A stretch of 64,000 nucleotides of DNA from Bacteroidales bacterium 52_46 (GTDB lineage Bacteria > Bacteroidota > Bacteroidia > Bacteroidales > Muribaculaceae), in the NCBI GenBank assembly GCA_001915385.1, contig MNQK01000035.1:1-64000 (forward strand), in the 5' to 3' direction. Under the pieces are notes generated by a model. The model was not told the DNA's origin and made no database searches. It was given only the letters and a program-made list of their open reading frames with translations. The position numbers and the translations under genes are program-made. Each line of letters begins with the position of its first letter. Positions within the stretch are counted from its first letter, which is position 1. Positions 1-7,130 of this stretch are shown in pieces.

Positions 1-1
1 T

Positions 2-46
2 TCAGCTTCTGGATATCATTTGGGAGTCAGAATTGCAATTGAATAA
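2..46 (+). CDS. C-terminal end of an unidentified protein (partial)
   Basis: An open frame enters from the left edge and ends at TAA (44-46), giving a tail SASGYHLGVRIAIE. The G-[YF]-x-x-G-[FV]-R ending resembles the C-terminus of formylglycine-generating-enzyme-like (SUMF1) domains, but 14 residues are too few to decide. The following 160 bp hold no gene, which fits a gene ending here. It could be chance. Confidence 0.3.
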   Translation, partial: SASGYHLGVRIAIE

Positions 47-207
47 ATCAATATCTATTGCGCAATACCAATCTCCTCCAAAGATTGACCAGTAGTAGGT
101 GCAGCCCTACAATCCGCTCGTAGTCATTGAGGCTGTCCGCTGTATGGGCGCTTGTCGGTATATTTTTGCAAAAATAATGTAAAAATGTAAAGAAAAATGT
201 AGAAAAA

Positions 208-239
208 TTTGGATATATCATAAACAGGGTGTATCTTTG
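208..239 (+). promoter_or_regulatory. Bacteroidetes-type promoter of a small RNA candidate
   Basis: TTG at 209-211 and TATCTTTG at 232-239 are separated by 20 nt, which matches the -33/-7 consensus of the primary sigma factor in Bacteroidetes. Transcription would begin near 245 and run to the hairpin terminator at 406-447, with no convincing gene between. Confidence 0.5.
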
Positions 240-244
240 TGGTC

Positions 245-447
245 TAAATCTATTGTTCGTCTCTCATGAACGAAAACTTGTGGAGATGCCGCTGTGAAGC
301 GTTATTGAAGCAGGGATAGATGATGAAAAGGAAATGTAAGTATGATATAATCTTAGTTTGATGTTGCAAACAACATTTAAATCACAAATCCTGCCTTTTG
401 GCTTTAATCCGATTTTCCTTGTGAAAGGAGTTTTCGGATTTTTTTTA
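245..447 (+). ncRNA. free-standing small RNA candidate, about 200 nt
   Basis: The stretch has its own promoter (209-239) and its own terminator, and the next gene downstream lies on the opposite strand, so the transcript stands alone. Inside are a clean hairpin (ATGTTG 361-366 with CAACAT 371-376) and only two tiny frames (MNENLWRCRCEALLKQG and MMKRKCKYDIILV), neither of which looks like a known protein. Size and architecture would suit a regulatory RNA. I could not match it to 6S RNA, because its ends do not pair, nor to tmRNA or SRP RNA. Confidence 0.35.
406..447 (+). terminator. intrinsic terminator
   Basis: AATCCGA at 406-412 pairs with TCGGATT around 434-440, with additional pairing inside, and a run of eight T follows. 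It ends the small RNA candidate. Confidence 0.6.
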
Positions 448-489
448 TGCCTGTAGGTGTTGGAGCTGACGGGTCGATAAGGGGGATAA

Positions 490-620
490 GGTCTTTAGGG
501 TCATTAAGGTCATTAATGACTTTAGGGGGATAGGAGTAATAGGAGTAATAGGAGTAATAGGAGTAATAGGGCCAATAGGCCTTATAGGGTCGATTGAGCT
601 AATGAGGCTAATGGGATGGT
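490..620. repeat. degenerate 9-bp tandem repeats
   Basis: Four exact copies of AGGAGTAAT (532-567) sit inside a longer tract of 9-nt units such as AGGGTCATT, AGGCCTTAT and GAGGCTAAT. The tract lies just beyond the 3' end of the minus-strand gene at 647-1261. Similar 9-nt-period tracts occur at 1328-1399, 12406-12450 and 23162-23225. Confidence 0.75.
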
Positions 621-646
621 GGGAGTGATGGATTTTTTTGTGGGGG

Positions 647-1261
647 TCAGAGGGTGGAGAGGACTTTGTCGAAGTCCTGGCATGAGATGTGGCGGACGTT
701 TATGCCGCGGAATTTTGAGATGGCACGGTCGGTGGCAGCTATGCATTCGGGACGCCAGCGGCGTGAGGAGGTTTCGGCGAGAGAGAACATGGCCATGGCG
801 AAGCTGCGGGCGGCGTCGATGCGCAGTTCGGCTTCGGCATCGGTGACTATGAGATAGGCGAAGTCGTTGACGGCGAAGAAGTCAGGGTCGGACATCTCGG
901 TGCATATCTCCATGCTGGCCTGTAGTTTTTCACGGAAATGGTAGCGTTTGACCTGGCGGTCGATGGTGTCGGCTGTCACGTCTTTGGAGTAGACGAGATA
1001 TTTTACCCAACTTTTAAGTTCGACGAAGCAGAATGTGTTGCCTGACCGGGATATTGTTATGGCGTCGACCGACGGGGGCATGTGGATTATGCCGTTTTTG
1101 CGGCAGTATATCTCCTTGATTTTATCGAAGTTGATTACGGGGGTCGTGACGGGGAGCGCGCAACAGTCGGTCGACTGGCACAGTGAGTGCAGCCGGCAGA
1201 GGGGGCCGACGAGCGCGCGGTGGCGGGTGCGCAGTTTTTTGAAGAGATCGCGGGGAGTCAT
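647..1261 (-). CDS. small protein with PD-(D/E)XK-nuclease-like motif, partner of the upstream ATPase
   Basis: This 204-residue protein is not recognised by family. Asp66 in a VDAIT strand followed by a beta-strand FCFVELKSW (Glu81-Leu-Lys83) has the D-(X14)-E-x-K spacing of the PD-(D/E)XK nuclease fold. The N-terminal part carries four cysteines (22, 28, 33, 34). The gene follows the AAA ATPase at 1422-2711 on the same strand, with 160 bp between that contain a 9-bp tandem repeat, so the two are probably co-transcribed. An ATPase plus nuclease pair would suit a defence or DNA-repair module. The nuclease assignment is inference from one motif. Confidence 0.55.
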   Translation of the reverse strand: MTPRDLFKKLRTRHRALVGPLCRLHSLCQSTDCCALPVTTPVINFDKIKEIYCRKNGIIHMPPSVDAITISRSGNTFCFVELKSWVKYLVYSKDVTADTIDRQVKRYHFREKLQASMEICTEMSDPDFFAVNDFAYLIVTDAEAELRIDAARSFAMAMFSLAETSSRRWRPECIAATDRAISKFRGINVRHISCQDFDKVLSTL

Positions 1262-1327
1262 GGGAGGTGGGGGTTATTCCGCTTACGCGTCATCACGGGG
1301 CTATGATAGTTTTTGGGAGGGTATTTT

Positions 1328-1399
1328 TAGCTATTATAGCTATTATAGCTTTTATAGCTAACTTAGCTACAATAGCTATCTTAGCTATTGTAGCTGTTG
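1328..1399. repeat. degenerate 9-bp tandem repeats, TAGCTnnnn
   Basis: Eight consecutive 9-nt units each begin with TAGCT (TAGCTATTA twice, then TAGCTTTTA, TAGCTAACT, TAGCTACAA, TAGCTATCT, TAGCTATTG, TAGCTGTTG). They fill the gap between the ATPase stop and the next gene on the minus strand. The core is conserved while the last four bases drift. Confidence 0.85.
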
Positions 1400-1421
1400 G
1401 TGCTTGTTGGGGGTAGATTTG

Positions 1422-2711
1422 TCAGTCGGGGGAGAGGTCCATTATTTCGTTGAGGGGTGCGGCGAGCTTTATGAATATGCGGTTGAGGTCGTCGTTGACG
1501 CATTGGGTGATGGAGGTGGTACCGTCCATTTCGGTGAGGTAGTAGTCGACGAACTGCTCGGCGTGGAGCTTGACGGCAAAGTGCCGGATGCCCTGGATGA
1601 AATAGGGGGAATGGGTCGACACTATGATGGGCATGCCCTGTGCAGCGAGCATCACGAAGAAGCGGGCCAGCCGGATCTGCCACGATGGGTGTAGGTGGTT
1701 TTCGGGTTCGTCCCAGATGAGCGGCCGGTCGGGGGTGACGATTTTGTTGTCGAGGAGTATCTGGAGCAGTCCGAGGCTTTTTACTCCTGATGCTACATTG
1801 AGAGGCACGATGTCGTTGTCGCCCTGACGGAACATGATGGCGTGGCGTGCGGGGTCGTAGAAAAATTCGCCTCCGGCAAGCTGGGAGAGTGACGCCGAGA
1901 GACCGGTGGCTCGTGATGAATGCAGGTCGTAGACGTAGCGGAGTGATTCTATCTTCTCGACGATGTCGGCCACGTGGGCCGGGAGCATGAGGGAGGACAG
2001 GCGGCTGTCGTCGTCGAAAAAGCGGGTTCCCGAGAGTTTGTCGAGAATGTCGAGGAGGTGGAGGTATAGCGGCGACTCGATGTAGGTGGCGTCGCGGAAA
2101 GAGGCTTTCCCCTCGCATGATGTCACCGAGGCGTCGCCATGCGTAATGCCGTAGGAGAGCGAGAAGCCCGAGGCGTCGTCGGAGAAGGTTACGGACGATG
2201 CGCCTCCGGCTGATGATATGTTGCCGAGAAATTCGCTTTGCAGCAGCCGGTTGAGGGCGAGGGATATGGCACCGTCGGTGTCAGCGGACATGTTGATGCG
2301 TGCGGCAAGGGCGGCGATGTCGGCCTTGACGGCATCGTAGACCGGAGTGCCCGCGAGCGCTTCGAGAAGCCGGTCGAAGTAACGGTCGACGTCGGCGGCC
2401 GATGTCAGTGACGACACTTCGCTTATGAACTGCGAGCGCGATGCGGGGATGAGGGTGCCCAACGCGTTGTCGCTGCCGGCGAGGCGCATTCTGAAAAGAC
2501 GGCTGAATATGGGGTCGGCAAGGTCGGCGACCGCCTTTTCACGGCCTGTGGAGATGTTGCCGCGAGAAGTCGCCACGGCCTTAAGAGTGGCGAAAAGAGT
2601 TTTGCCTACGGTGCTTTTACCGGTGCCGTTCTCGCCGGCTATCACGGCGAGTCCGTTGACCGATATGTCGGCGTGTCCCACGATATTGAGACCGTTTATG
2701 CTTAGTTTCAT
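1422..2711 (-). CDS. AAA family ATPase, SMC/RecF/OLD-like
   Basis: The product is 429 residues from the ATG at 2711 (MKLSINGLNIVGHADISV), a more natural start than an upstream in-frame ATG that adds a hydrophobic stretch in AT-rich leader sequence. It has a Walker A GENGTGKST near residue 27, and close to the C-terminus a Walker B-type segment WDEPENHLHPSWQ followed by STHSPYF. These are the hallmarks of ABC-type ATPases of the AAA_15/AAA_21 (OLD-like) group. The TOPRIM nuclease domain of true OLD proteins is absent, and the small nuclease-like protein downstream may supply that function. The substrate is unknown. Confidence 0.7.
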   Translation of the reverse strand: MKLSINGLNIVGHADISVNGLAVIAGENGTGKSTVGKTLFATLKAVATSRGNISTGREKAVADLADPIFSRLFRMRLAGSDNALGTLIPASRSQFISEVSSLTSAADVDRYFDRLLEALAGTPVYDAVKADIAALAARINMSADTDGAISLALNRLLQSEFLGNISSAGGASSVTFSDDASGFSLSYGITHGDASVTSCEGKASFRDATYIESPLYLHLLDILDKLSGTRFFDDDSRLSSLMLPAHVADIVEKIESLRYVYDLHSSRATGLSASLSQLAGGEFFYDPARHAIMFRQGDNDIVPLNVASGVKSLGLLQILLDNKIVTPDRPLIWDEPENHLHPSWQIRLARFFVMLAAQGMPIIVSTHSPYFIQGIRHFAVKLHAEQFVDYYLTEMDGTTSITQCVNDDLNRIFIKLAAPLNEIMDLSPD

Positions 2712-2873
2712 TGTCGGGATATAGTAAAATAATGTATGTACAAATATAACAAGAGGGATGGATAAAACCAACTCCCGACGGGCCGTAATACCGTCAAAAT
2801 GGATAAATCAGCCATAATTAGCGATAAAAATCACATAAACATCATATAAATGATAAAAAACAGAATAAAAAAG

Positions 2874-2903
2874 TTGTCAATTAAAAACAAATAGCTAACT
2901 TTG
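2874..2903 (+). promoter_or_regulatory. promoter of the aromatic amino acid operon
   Basis: TTG (2874-2876) and TAACTTTG (2896-2903) are 19 nt apart, an excellent Bacteroidetes promoter. The transcript would start near 2909 and first cover the Phe/Tyr leader peptide and attenuator. Confidence 0.75.
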
Positions 2904-2933
2904 CAACATCAAAAGCCAACAATTGACAATATA

Positions 2934-2990
2934 ATGACTCGATTTAGCTCATATTATTCGTTTTTTTATTTTTATTTTGACAAAAGATAA
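2934..2990 (+). CDS. Phe/Tyr-rich leader peptide of the attenuator
   Basis: An ATG about 25 nt from the predicted transcription start opens a frame encoding MTRFSSYYSFFYFYFDKR and ending at TAA (2988-2990). Five Phe and four Tyr make up half of the 18 residues, clustered in the middle and end. This is the pattern of control peptides such as PheL of enterobacteria, and the operon downstream makes Phe and Tyr. The stop codon lies 5 nt before the antiterminator strand (2996-3004), so a ribosome that finishes the peptide would cover that strand. The link is inferred from sequence; enterobacterial pheL attenuation is established knowledge. Confidence 0.8.
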   Translation: MTRFSSYYSFFYFYFDKR

Positions 2991-2995
2991 AAAGA

Positions 2996-3080
2996 GGGGT
3001 TTTATGGCATATAGCTTAATTGAACGTTTAGATGATTAACAGATAATATAAAATCCCGTTGTAACAAGCGGGATTTTTTT
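2996..3080 (+). promoter_or_regulatory. transcription attenuator with antiterminator pairing
   Basis: GGGGTTTTA (2996-3004) can pair with TAAAATCCC (3049-3057), with a single G-U pair. The second strand is also the left arm of the terminator AAATCCCG/CGGGATTT (3051-3076). The two structures exclude each other. Stalling in the Phe/Tyr codons leaves 2996-3004 free and favours read-through, while a ribosome resting at the leader stop would mask it and favour termination. Confidence 0.7.
3051..3080 (+). terminator. attenuator terminator
   Basis: AAATCCCG pairs with CGGGATTT around a short TTG/CAA-extended loop and is followed by a run of seven T, ending 15 nt before the first structural gene. 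Its position inside the leader of an expressed operon marks it as conditional. Confidence 0.75.
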
Positions 3081-3094
3081 ATTAATGATATATA

Positions 3095-3940
3095 ATGAAG
3101 CGTAGAGTTACAATACAGGGAGTGGCAGGGTGCTATCACGATGCGGCGGCGAGGCTATATTTCGAAGGAGAGGATATAGAGACAGTGCCGTGCGACACGT
3201 TCAACGACATGTTTGACGTGCTGTCGTCGGACGCGTCGATGTACGGTATTCTCGCGATAGAGAACACTATAGCCGGTTCGCTGCTCCAGAACCATGAACT
3301 GCTCCGACAGAGCAACCTGCGGGTCATCGGGGAGCAGAAGATGCGCATATCGCATGTGCTTGCCGCGCTGCCCGGGGAGAGCATCGAGGAGCTTACCGAG
3401 GTAAATTCCCACCCGATAGCGCTGATGCAGTGCGAGAACTTCCTGCGGCGCCATCCCAATCTGAAGATGATTGAGAAATTTGATACGGCAGGTTCGGCGC
3501 GTGAGATAGCCGAGGAAAAACTGTCGGGCCACGCGGCAGTGTGCGGGGAATATGCGGCCCAGCTTTACGGGCTCAATATCCTCGAACGGAGCATCGAGAC
3601 CAACAAGCGCAATTTCACGCGTTTCCTGATACTCGCCGACCCGCTGCAGGCCGACGAGGCGTCGAGCCGCAAGCCGATAGACAAGGCGTCGGTAGTATTC
3701 ACGCTTCCGCATACCAACGGCGCGTTGTCGAAGGTGCTGACAATATTCTCGTTCTACGATATGAACCTGTCGAAAATACAGTCGTTACCAATATTGGGGC
3801 GCGAGTGGGAGTACCGTTTTTACGTTGACCTTACATTTGACAACTACACGCGCTACCGACAGGCCATCGACGCCGCCCGTCCGCTTACCAACGACTTCAA
3901 GATACTTGGCGAGTATGCGCAATGTGATACACAATTATGA
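3095..3940 (+). CDS. pheA: prephenate dehydratase
   Basis: The 281-residue cytoplasmic enzyme converts prephenate to phenylpyruvate, the committed step to Phe. The N-terminal catalytic domain shows GVAGCYHDAAARLYF, the IENTIAGSL loop and the conserved TRF triad in NFTRFLIL. A C-terminal ACT domain (from about residue 195, SVVFTLPHTNGALSKVLTIF) probably senses Phe, and its usual ESRP motif appears here as QSLPILGREWEYRFY. Length is normal for the monofunctional form. The gene opens the operon 15 nt behind the attenuator, and its stop overlaps the next start (ATGA). Confidence 0.92.
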   Translation: MKRRVTIQGVAGCYHDAAARLYFEGEDIETVPCDTFNDMFDVLSSDASMYGILAIENTIAGSLLQNHELLRQSNLRVIGEQKMRISHVLAALPGESIEELTEVNSHPIALMQCENFLRRHPNLKMIEKFDTAGSAREIAEEKLSGHAAVCGEYAAQLYGLNILERSIETNKRNFTRFLILADPLQADEASSRKPIDKASVVFTLPHTNGALSKVLTIFSFYDMNLSKIQSLPILGREWEYRFYVDLTFDNYTRYRQAIDAARPLTNDFKILGEYAQCDTQL

Positions 3941-5127
3941 TTAATACAGCTATGAATACCAACAAAATACGACCGGCATCGCGAGTGGATGCCATCGAGG
4001 AATATTATTTCTCACGCAAACTTAAAGAGGTGGCTGCGCTCAATGCGGCCGGTGCCGACATCATATCGCTCGGCATAGGCGGCCCCGATCGTGCTCCGCA
4101 TGCCGATGTTATTGACACCCTGGCACGCGAGGCCGAAGTGTCAGGCAACCATTCCTATCAGCCTTATACCGGACTGCCGGCGCTCCGCAAAGGATATGCC
4201 GACTGGTATAGGAGATATTACGGCGTGGAGCTTAATCCCGACAACGAGATACTGCCGCTTATCGGGTCGAAAGAGGGTGTGCTGCACATATCGCTTGCAT
4301 TCCTCAATCCGGGCGACGGTGTGCTCGTGCCTAATCCGGGCTATCCTACCTATTCGTCGGTGAGCAAGCTCGTCGGAGCAAGGATAGTGAGCTATGAGCT
4401 TGACGAGAACCGCGGCTGGGAGCCGGACTTCGACGCGCTCGAGAAAGCTGACCTGAGCGGGGTGAAACTGATGTGGGTCAATTACCCCAACATGCCTACC
4501 GGCGCACGGGCGTCGAAGGCGCTCTACGAACGTCTCGTCGACTTCGGACTCCGCCACGGGATAGTGATAGTCAACGACAATCCTTACAGCTTCATCCTCA
4601 ATGACAACCCGCAGTCGATGCTTTCGATACCGGGCGCCAAGGATACGGTCATAGAGATGAACTCGCTGAGCAAGAGCCACAATATGGCAGGCTGGCGTCT
4701 GGGTATGGCGGCGTCCAATCCCACATTCATCAGCTGGGTGCTCAAGGTGAAATCGAATATCGACTCCGGACAGTTCAAGCCCGTGATGCTCGCAGCCGTC
4801 AAGGCATTGAGTTTGGGCGACGAATGGTATGCCGAAGTCAACCGGGTATATGCCGAACGCCGCAAGGTGGCCGAAGAGATAATGGAGGCCTTAGGGTGCA
4901 CGTATGACGCGTCGCAGCAGGGGCTGTTCCTGTGGGGAAAGATACCCGCGGCGGCTGAATCGAGCGAGGCACTGGCCGACAGGGTGCTCGCCGATGCACG
5001 TGTGTTCATCACCCCGGGATTTATATTCGGCTCGAAGGGTGAGCGGTATGTGCGCGTGTCGTTGTGCACGCCGGCCGAACGTATGACGGAAGCGTTGGAG
5101 CGTATAAAAAATATGAATAATAAATAA
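3937..5127 (+). CDS. PLP-dependent aminotransferase (aspartate/aromatic type)
   Basis: The 396-residue fold-type I aminotransferase carries the PLP lysine in SLSKSHNMAGWRLGM, a substrate/cofactor segment VNYPNMPTGA and NDNPYSFI, and a C-terminal arginine strand RYVRVSLC. The start overlaps pheA by 4 nt, and a second in-frame ATG five codons on (MNTNKIRPASRVD) is possible. Its place between prephenate dehydratase and DAHP synthase makes transamination of phenylpyruvate, 4-hydroxyphenylpyruvate or prephenate the likely role. By sequence alone it also resembles LL-diaminopimelate and aspartate aminotransferases, so substrate is inferred from context. Confidence 0.85.
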   Translation: MINTAMNTNKIRPASRVDAIEEYYFSRKLKEVAALNAAGADIISLGIGGPDRAPHADVIDTLAREAEVSGNHSYQPYTGLPALRKGYADWYRRYYGVELNPDNEILPLIGSKEGVLHISLAFLNPGDGVLVPNPGYPTYSSVSKLVGARIVSYELDENRGWEPDFDALEKADLSGVKLMWVNYPNMPTGARASKALYERLVDFGLRHGIVIVNDNPYSFILNDNPQSMLSIPGAKDTVIEMNSLSKSHNMAGWRLGMAASNPTFISWVLKVKSNIDSGQFKPVMLAAVKALSLGDEWYAEVNRVYAERRKVAEEIMEALGCTYDASQQGLFLWGKIPAAAESSEALADRVLADARVFITPGFIFGSKGERYVRVSLCTPAERMTEALERIKNMNNK

Positions 5128-5139
5128 AACGATATAATT

Positions 5140-6213
5140 ATGACAGATTTGCAACCCATAAGATTTGAAGGCGTCGATGCCGACGCACCGATGATAATAG
5201 CGGGGCCGTGTTCGGCCGAGACGCGCGAGCAGGTGCTTGAGACAGCCCGCCAGCTGGCTGCCAACGGCGTGAAGATATTCCGCGCAGGAATATGGAAACC
5301 GCGTACCAAACCGGGCGGTTTCGAGGGCGTAGGCGTAGAGGGTCTTGAATGGCTGAAAGAGGTCAAGGCCGAGACCGGCATGTACACCGCCACCGAGGTA
5401 GCCACCAGGCAGCATGTCGAGGCGGCGCTTGCCGCAGGCGTCGACATGCTGTGGATCGGCGCCCGCACGTCGGCCAACCCGTTTGCCATGCAGGAGATTG
5501 CCGATGCGCTCGCCGATGCTAAAGCCGATGTGCCCGTTCTCGTAAAAAATCCCGTCAATCCCGACCTCGAGCTGTGGATAGGCGCGATGGAGCGTATCTA
5601 CAACGCCGGCATACGCCGTATCGGGGCAATCCACCGCGGTTTCAGCGCCTACGGAAAGCACCTTTACCGCAATCTGCCGCAGTGGCATATTCCTATCGAG
5701 CTTCGCCGACGCATGCCCGAGATACCGATTATATGCGACCCGTCGCATATCGGAGGCAAGCGTGAGCTGGTGGCTCCGCTGTCGCAGCAGGCGCTCGACA
5801 TGGGTTTCGACGGTCTTATCATAGAGAGCCACTGCGAGCCCGACTGCGCATGGAGCGACAAGGCGCAGCAGGTAAGTCCCGACGTGCTCAATTTTATACT
5901 CAACACCCTTGTGATACGCGACTCGAAGACGTCGACCGAAAGCCTGACGCTGCTGCGCCAGCAGATTGACCAGATTGACAACGAGATACTCGAATGTCTG
6001 AACAAGCGTATGCGCGTGTCGCGTGAAATCGGACAGTACAAGAAGGAACACCGCATGCCCGTATTGCAGGCCGGACGATATGACTCAATCATGAAGTCGC
6101 GCGTGAAGCTCGCCACCGAGATGGGCATGTCGGCCGAATTCATGACTACCGTGCTGTCGGCCATACACGAAGAGTCGGTGCGCCAGCAGATTGAAATACT
6201 TAACCGCCGATAA
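5140..6213 (+). CDS. aroF: bifunctional DAHP synthase / chorismate mutase
   Basis: The 357-residue fusion starts with a type I-beta DAHP synthase (about residues 10-260; IIAGPCSAE, GIWKPRTKPGGFEG, WIGARTSANPF, LVKNPVNPD, ICDPSHIGG), which condenses phosphoenolpyruvate and erythrose-4-phosphate. It ends with an AroQ-class chorismate mutase (about residues 268-355; LLRQQIDQIDNEILECLNKR, IGQYKKEH). Both the entry step of the shikimate pathway and the branch to prephenate are thus in one chain, a form common in Bacteroidetes, where the mutase domain can also mediate feedback control. It lies 12 nt after the aminotransferase and 12 nt before tyrA. The symbol choice among aroF, aroG and aroA is conventional. 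Confidence 0.92.
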   Translation: MTDLQPIRFEGVDADAPMIIAGPCSAETREQVLETARQLAANGVKIFRAGIWKPRTKPGGFEGVGVEGLEWLKEVKAETGMYTATEVATRQHVEAALAAGVDMLWIGARTSANPFAMQEIADALADAKADVPVLVKNPVNPDLELWIGAMERIYNAGIRRIGAIHRGFSAYGKHLYRNLPQWHIPIELRRRMPEIPIICDPSHIGGKRELVAPLSQQALDMGFDGLIIESHCEPDCAWSDKAQQVSPDVLNFILNTLVIRDSKTSTESLTLLRQQIDQIDNEILECLNKRMRVSREIGQYKKEHRMPVLQAGRYDSIMKSRVKLATEMGMSAEFMTTVLSAIHEESVRQQIEILNRR

Positions 6214-6225
6214 ATACTGCCGGAG

Positions 6226-6999
6226 ATGAAGATACTTATAATGGGAGCCGGTAAGATGGGCTCGTTTTTCTCCGACGTGCTGTCGCGCGACCATCAAGTG
6301 GCGATTTACGATGTCGATGCCGAGCGGCTGCGTTTCACATTCAATGTAGAGCGTTTCACGTCGCTTGACGAAATCAAGGCGTTTGAGCCGCAGCTCGTCA
6401 TCAATGCGGCCACGGTGAAATATACGTTGCCGGCGTTTGAAGCGGTGATGCCGGTGCTTCCGCCGATGGCGATACTCAGCGACATAGCGTCGGTGAAGAC
6501 CGGATTGCCGGAATTTTATGCACGGTGCGGACATCCGTTCGTGTCGACACATCCGATGTTCGGCCCCACATTCGCGTCGCTCAGCAATCTTGCCGACGAG
6601 AATGCCATCATCATCACCGAGAGCGACCATCTCGGCAAGACTTTTTTCCGCGACCTGTATAACTCTCTGCACCTGCATATCGAGGAATACAGTTTCGAGG
6701 AGCATGACCTGACCATCGCGTACTCGCTTTCGATACCGTTTGCATCAACGTTGGTGTTTGCCGGCGTGATGGAGCATCAGGACGCTCCGGGCACCACTTT
6801 CAAGCGCCACATGGCGATAGCGCGCGGACTGATGTCGGAGGACGACTACCTGCTGAGCGAAATCCTGTTCAATCCCAACACTCCGGCGCAACTGTCGAAG
6901 ATACAGGAAAAACTGTCGCAGCTGCAGCAAATCGTAGCCAACCGCGACTCGCAGGCAATGGCACAATTCCTCCACGATACCCGCCAGCGGCTGAAATAA
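6226..6999 (+). CDS. tyrA: prephenate dehydrogenase
   Basis: The 257-residue enzyme oxidatively decarboxylates prephenate to 4-hydroxyphenylpyruvate, the route to Tyr. The N-terminus is a Rossmann fold (MKILIMGAGKMGSFFSDVL). SDIASVKTG and STHPMFGPTFASL are the conserved substrate-site segments of the TyrA family, and a helical dimerisation domain follows. No C-terminal ACT domain is present, so any feedback by Tyr would act elsewhere. It is the last gene of the attenuated operon, which therefore supplies both Phe and Tyr and matches the mixed Phe/Tyr leader peptide. Confidence 0.9.
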   Translation: MKILIMGAGKMGSFFSDVLSRDHQVAIYDVDAERLRFTFNVERFTSLDEIKAFEPQLVINAATVKYTLPAFEAVMPVLPPMAILSDIASVKTGLPEFYARCGHPFVSTHPMFGPTFASLSNLADENAIIITESDHLGKTFFRDLYNSLHLHIEEYSFEEHDLTIAYSLSIPFASTLVFAGVMEHQDAPGTTFKRHMAIARGLMSEDDYLLSEILFNPNTPAQLSKIQEKLSQLQQIVANRDSQAMAQFLHDTRQRLK

Positions 7000-7078
7000 G
7001 TAACTATAGCAGTGGAATTAATAAAATGGCGGGTCGTCAAAATTCAAAATTTTTGCCGCCCCGCTGCTTTATTTTATC

Positions 7079-7122
7079 CCCTCCGCTTACGCGTCGGCAC
7101 GAAGCTTAAGCAGGGCGGAGGG
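7079..7122. repeat. hairpin between convergent genes, CCCTCCGC family
   Basis: CCCTCCGC (7079-7086) pairs with GCGGAGGG (7115-7122). The loop contains TTACGCGTC, a motif that returns at 1281-1289 and inside the large inverted repeat at 19285-19520. It may act as a terminator for tyrA and the convergent lipoprotein gene. Confidence 0.5.
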
Positions 7123-7130
7123 ATGTATGA

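Noticed and set aside
490..620. Short repeats as CRISPR or iteron origin
   Set aside because: A 9-nt period without spacers excludes CRISPR, and no replication gene or DnaA-box cluster is nearby.
616..1361. Plus-strand frames opposite the nuclease-like gene
   Set aside because: They are Arg/Trp-rich shadows that run through the repeat tracts, while the minus-strand frame has a balanced composition and a recognisable motif.
2712..2771. Upstream start for the AAA ATPase
   Set aside because: It adds a hydrophobic stretch from AT-rich leader sequence before the typical start MKLSINGLNI of this ATPase family.
4891..6051. Long minus-strand frame under the aminotransferase and DAHP synthase genes
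   Set aside because: The opposite strand encodes two clear enzymes; the antisense product is Arg/His-rich and unlike any protein.
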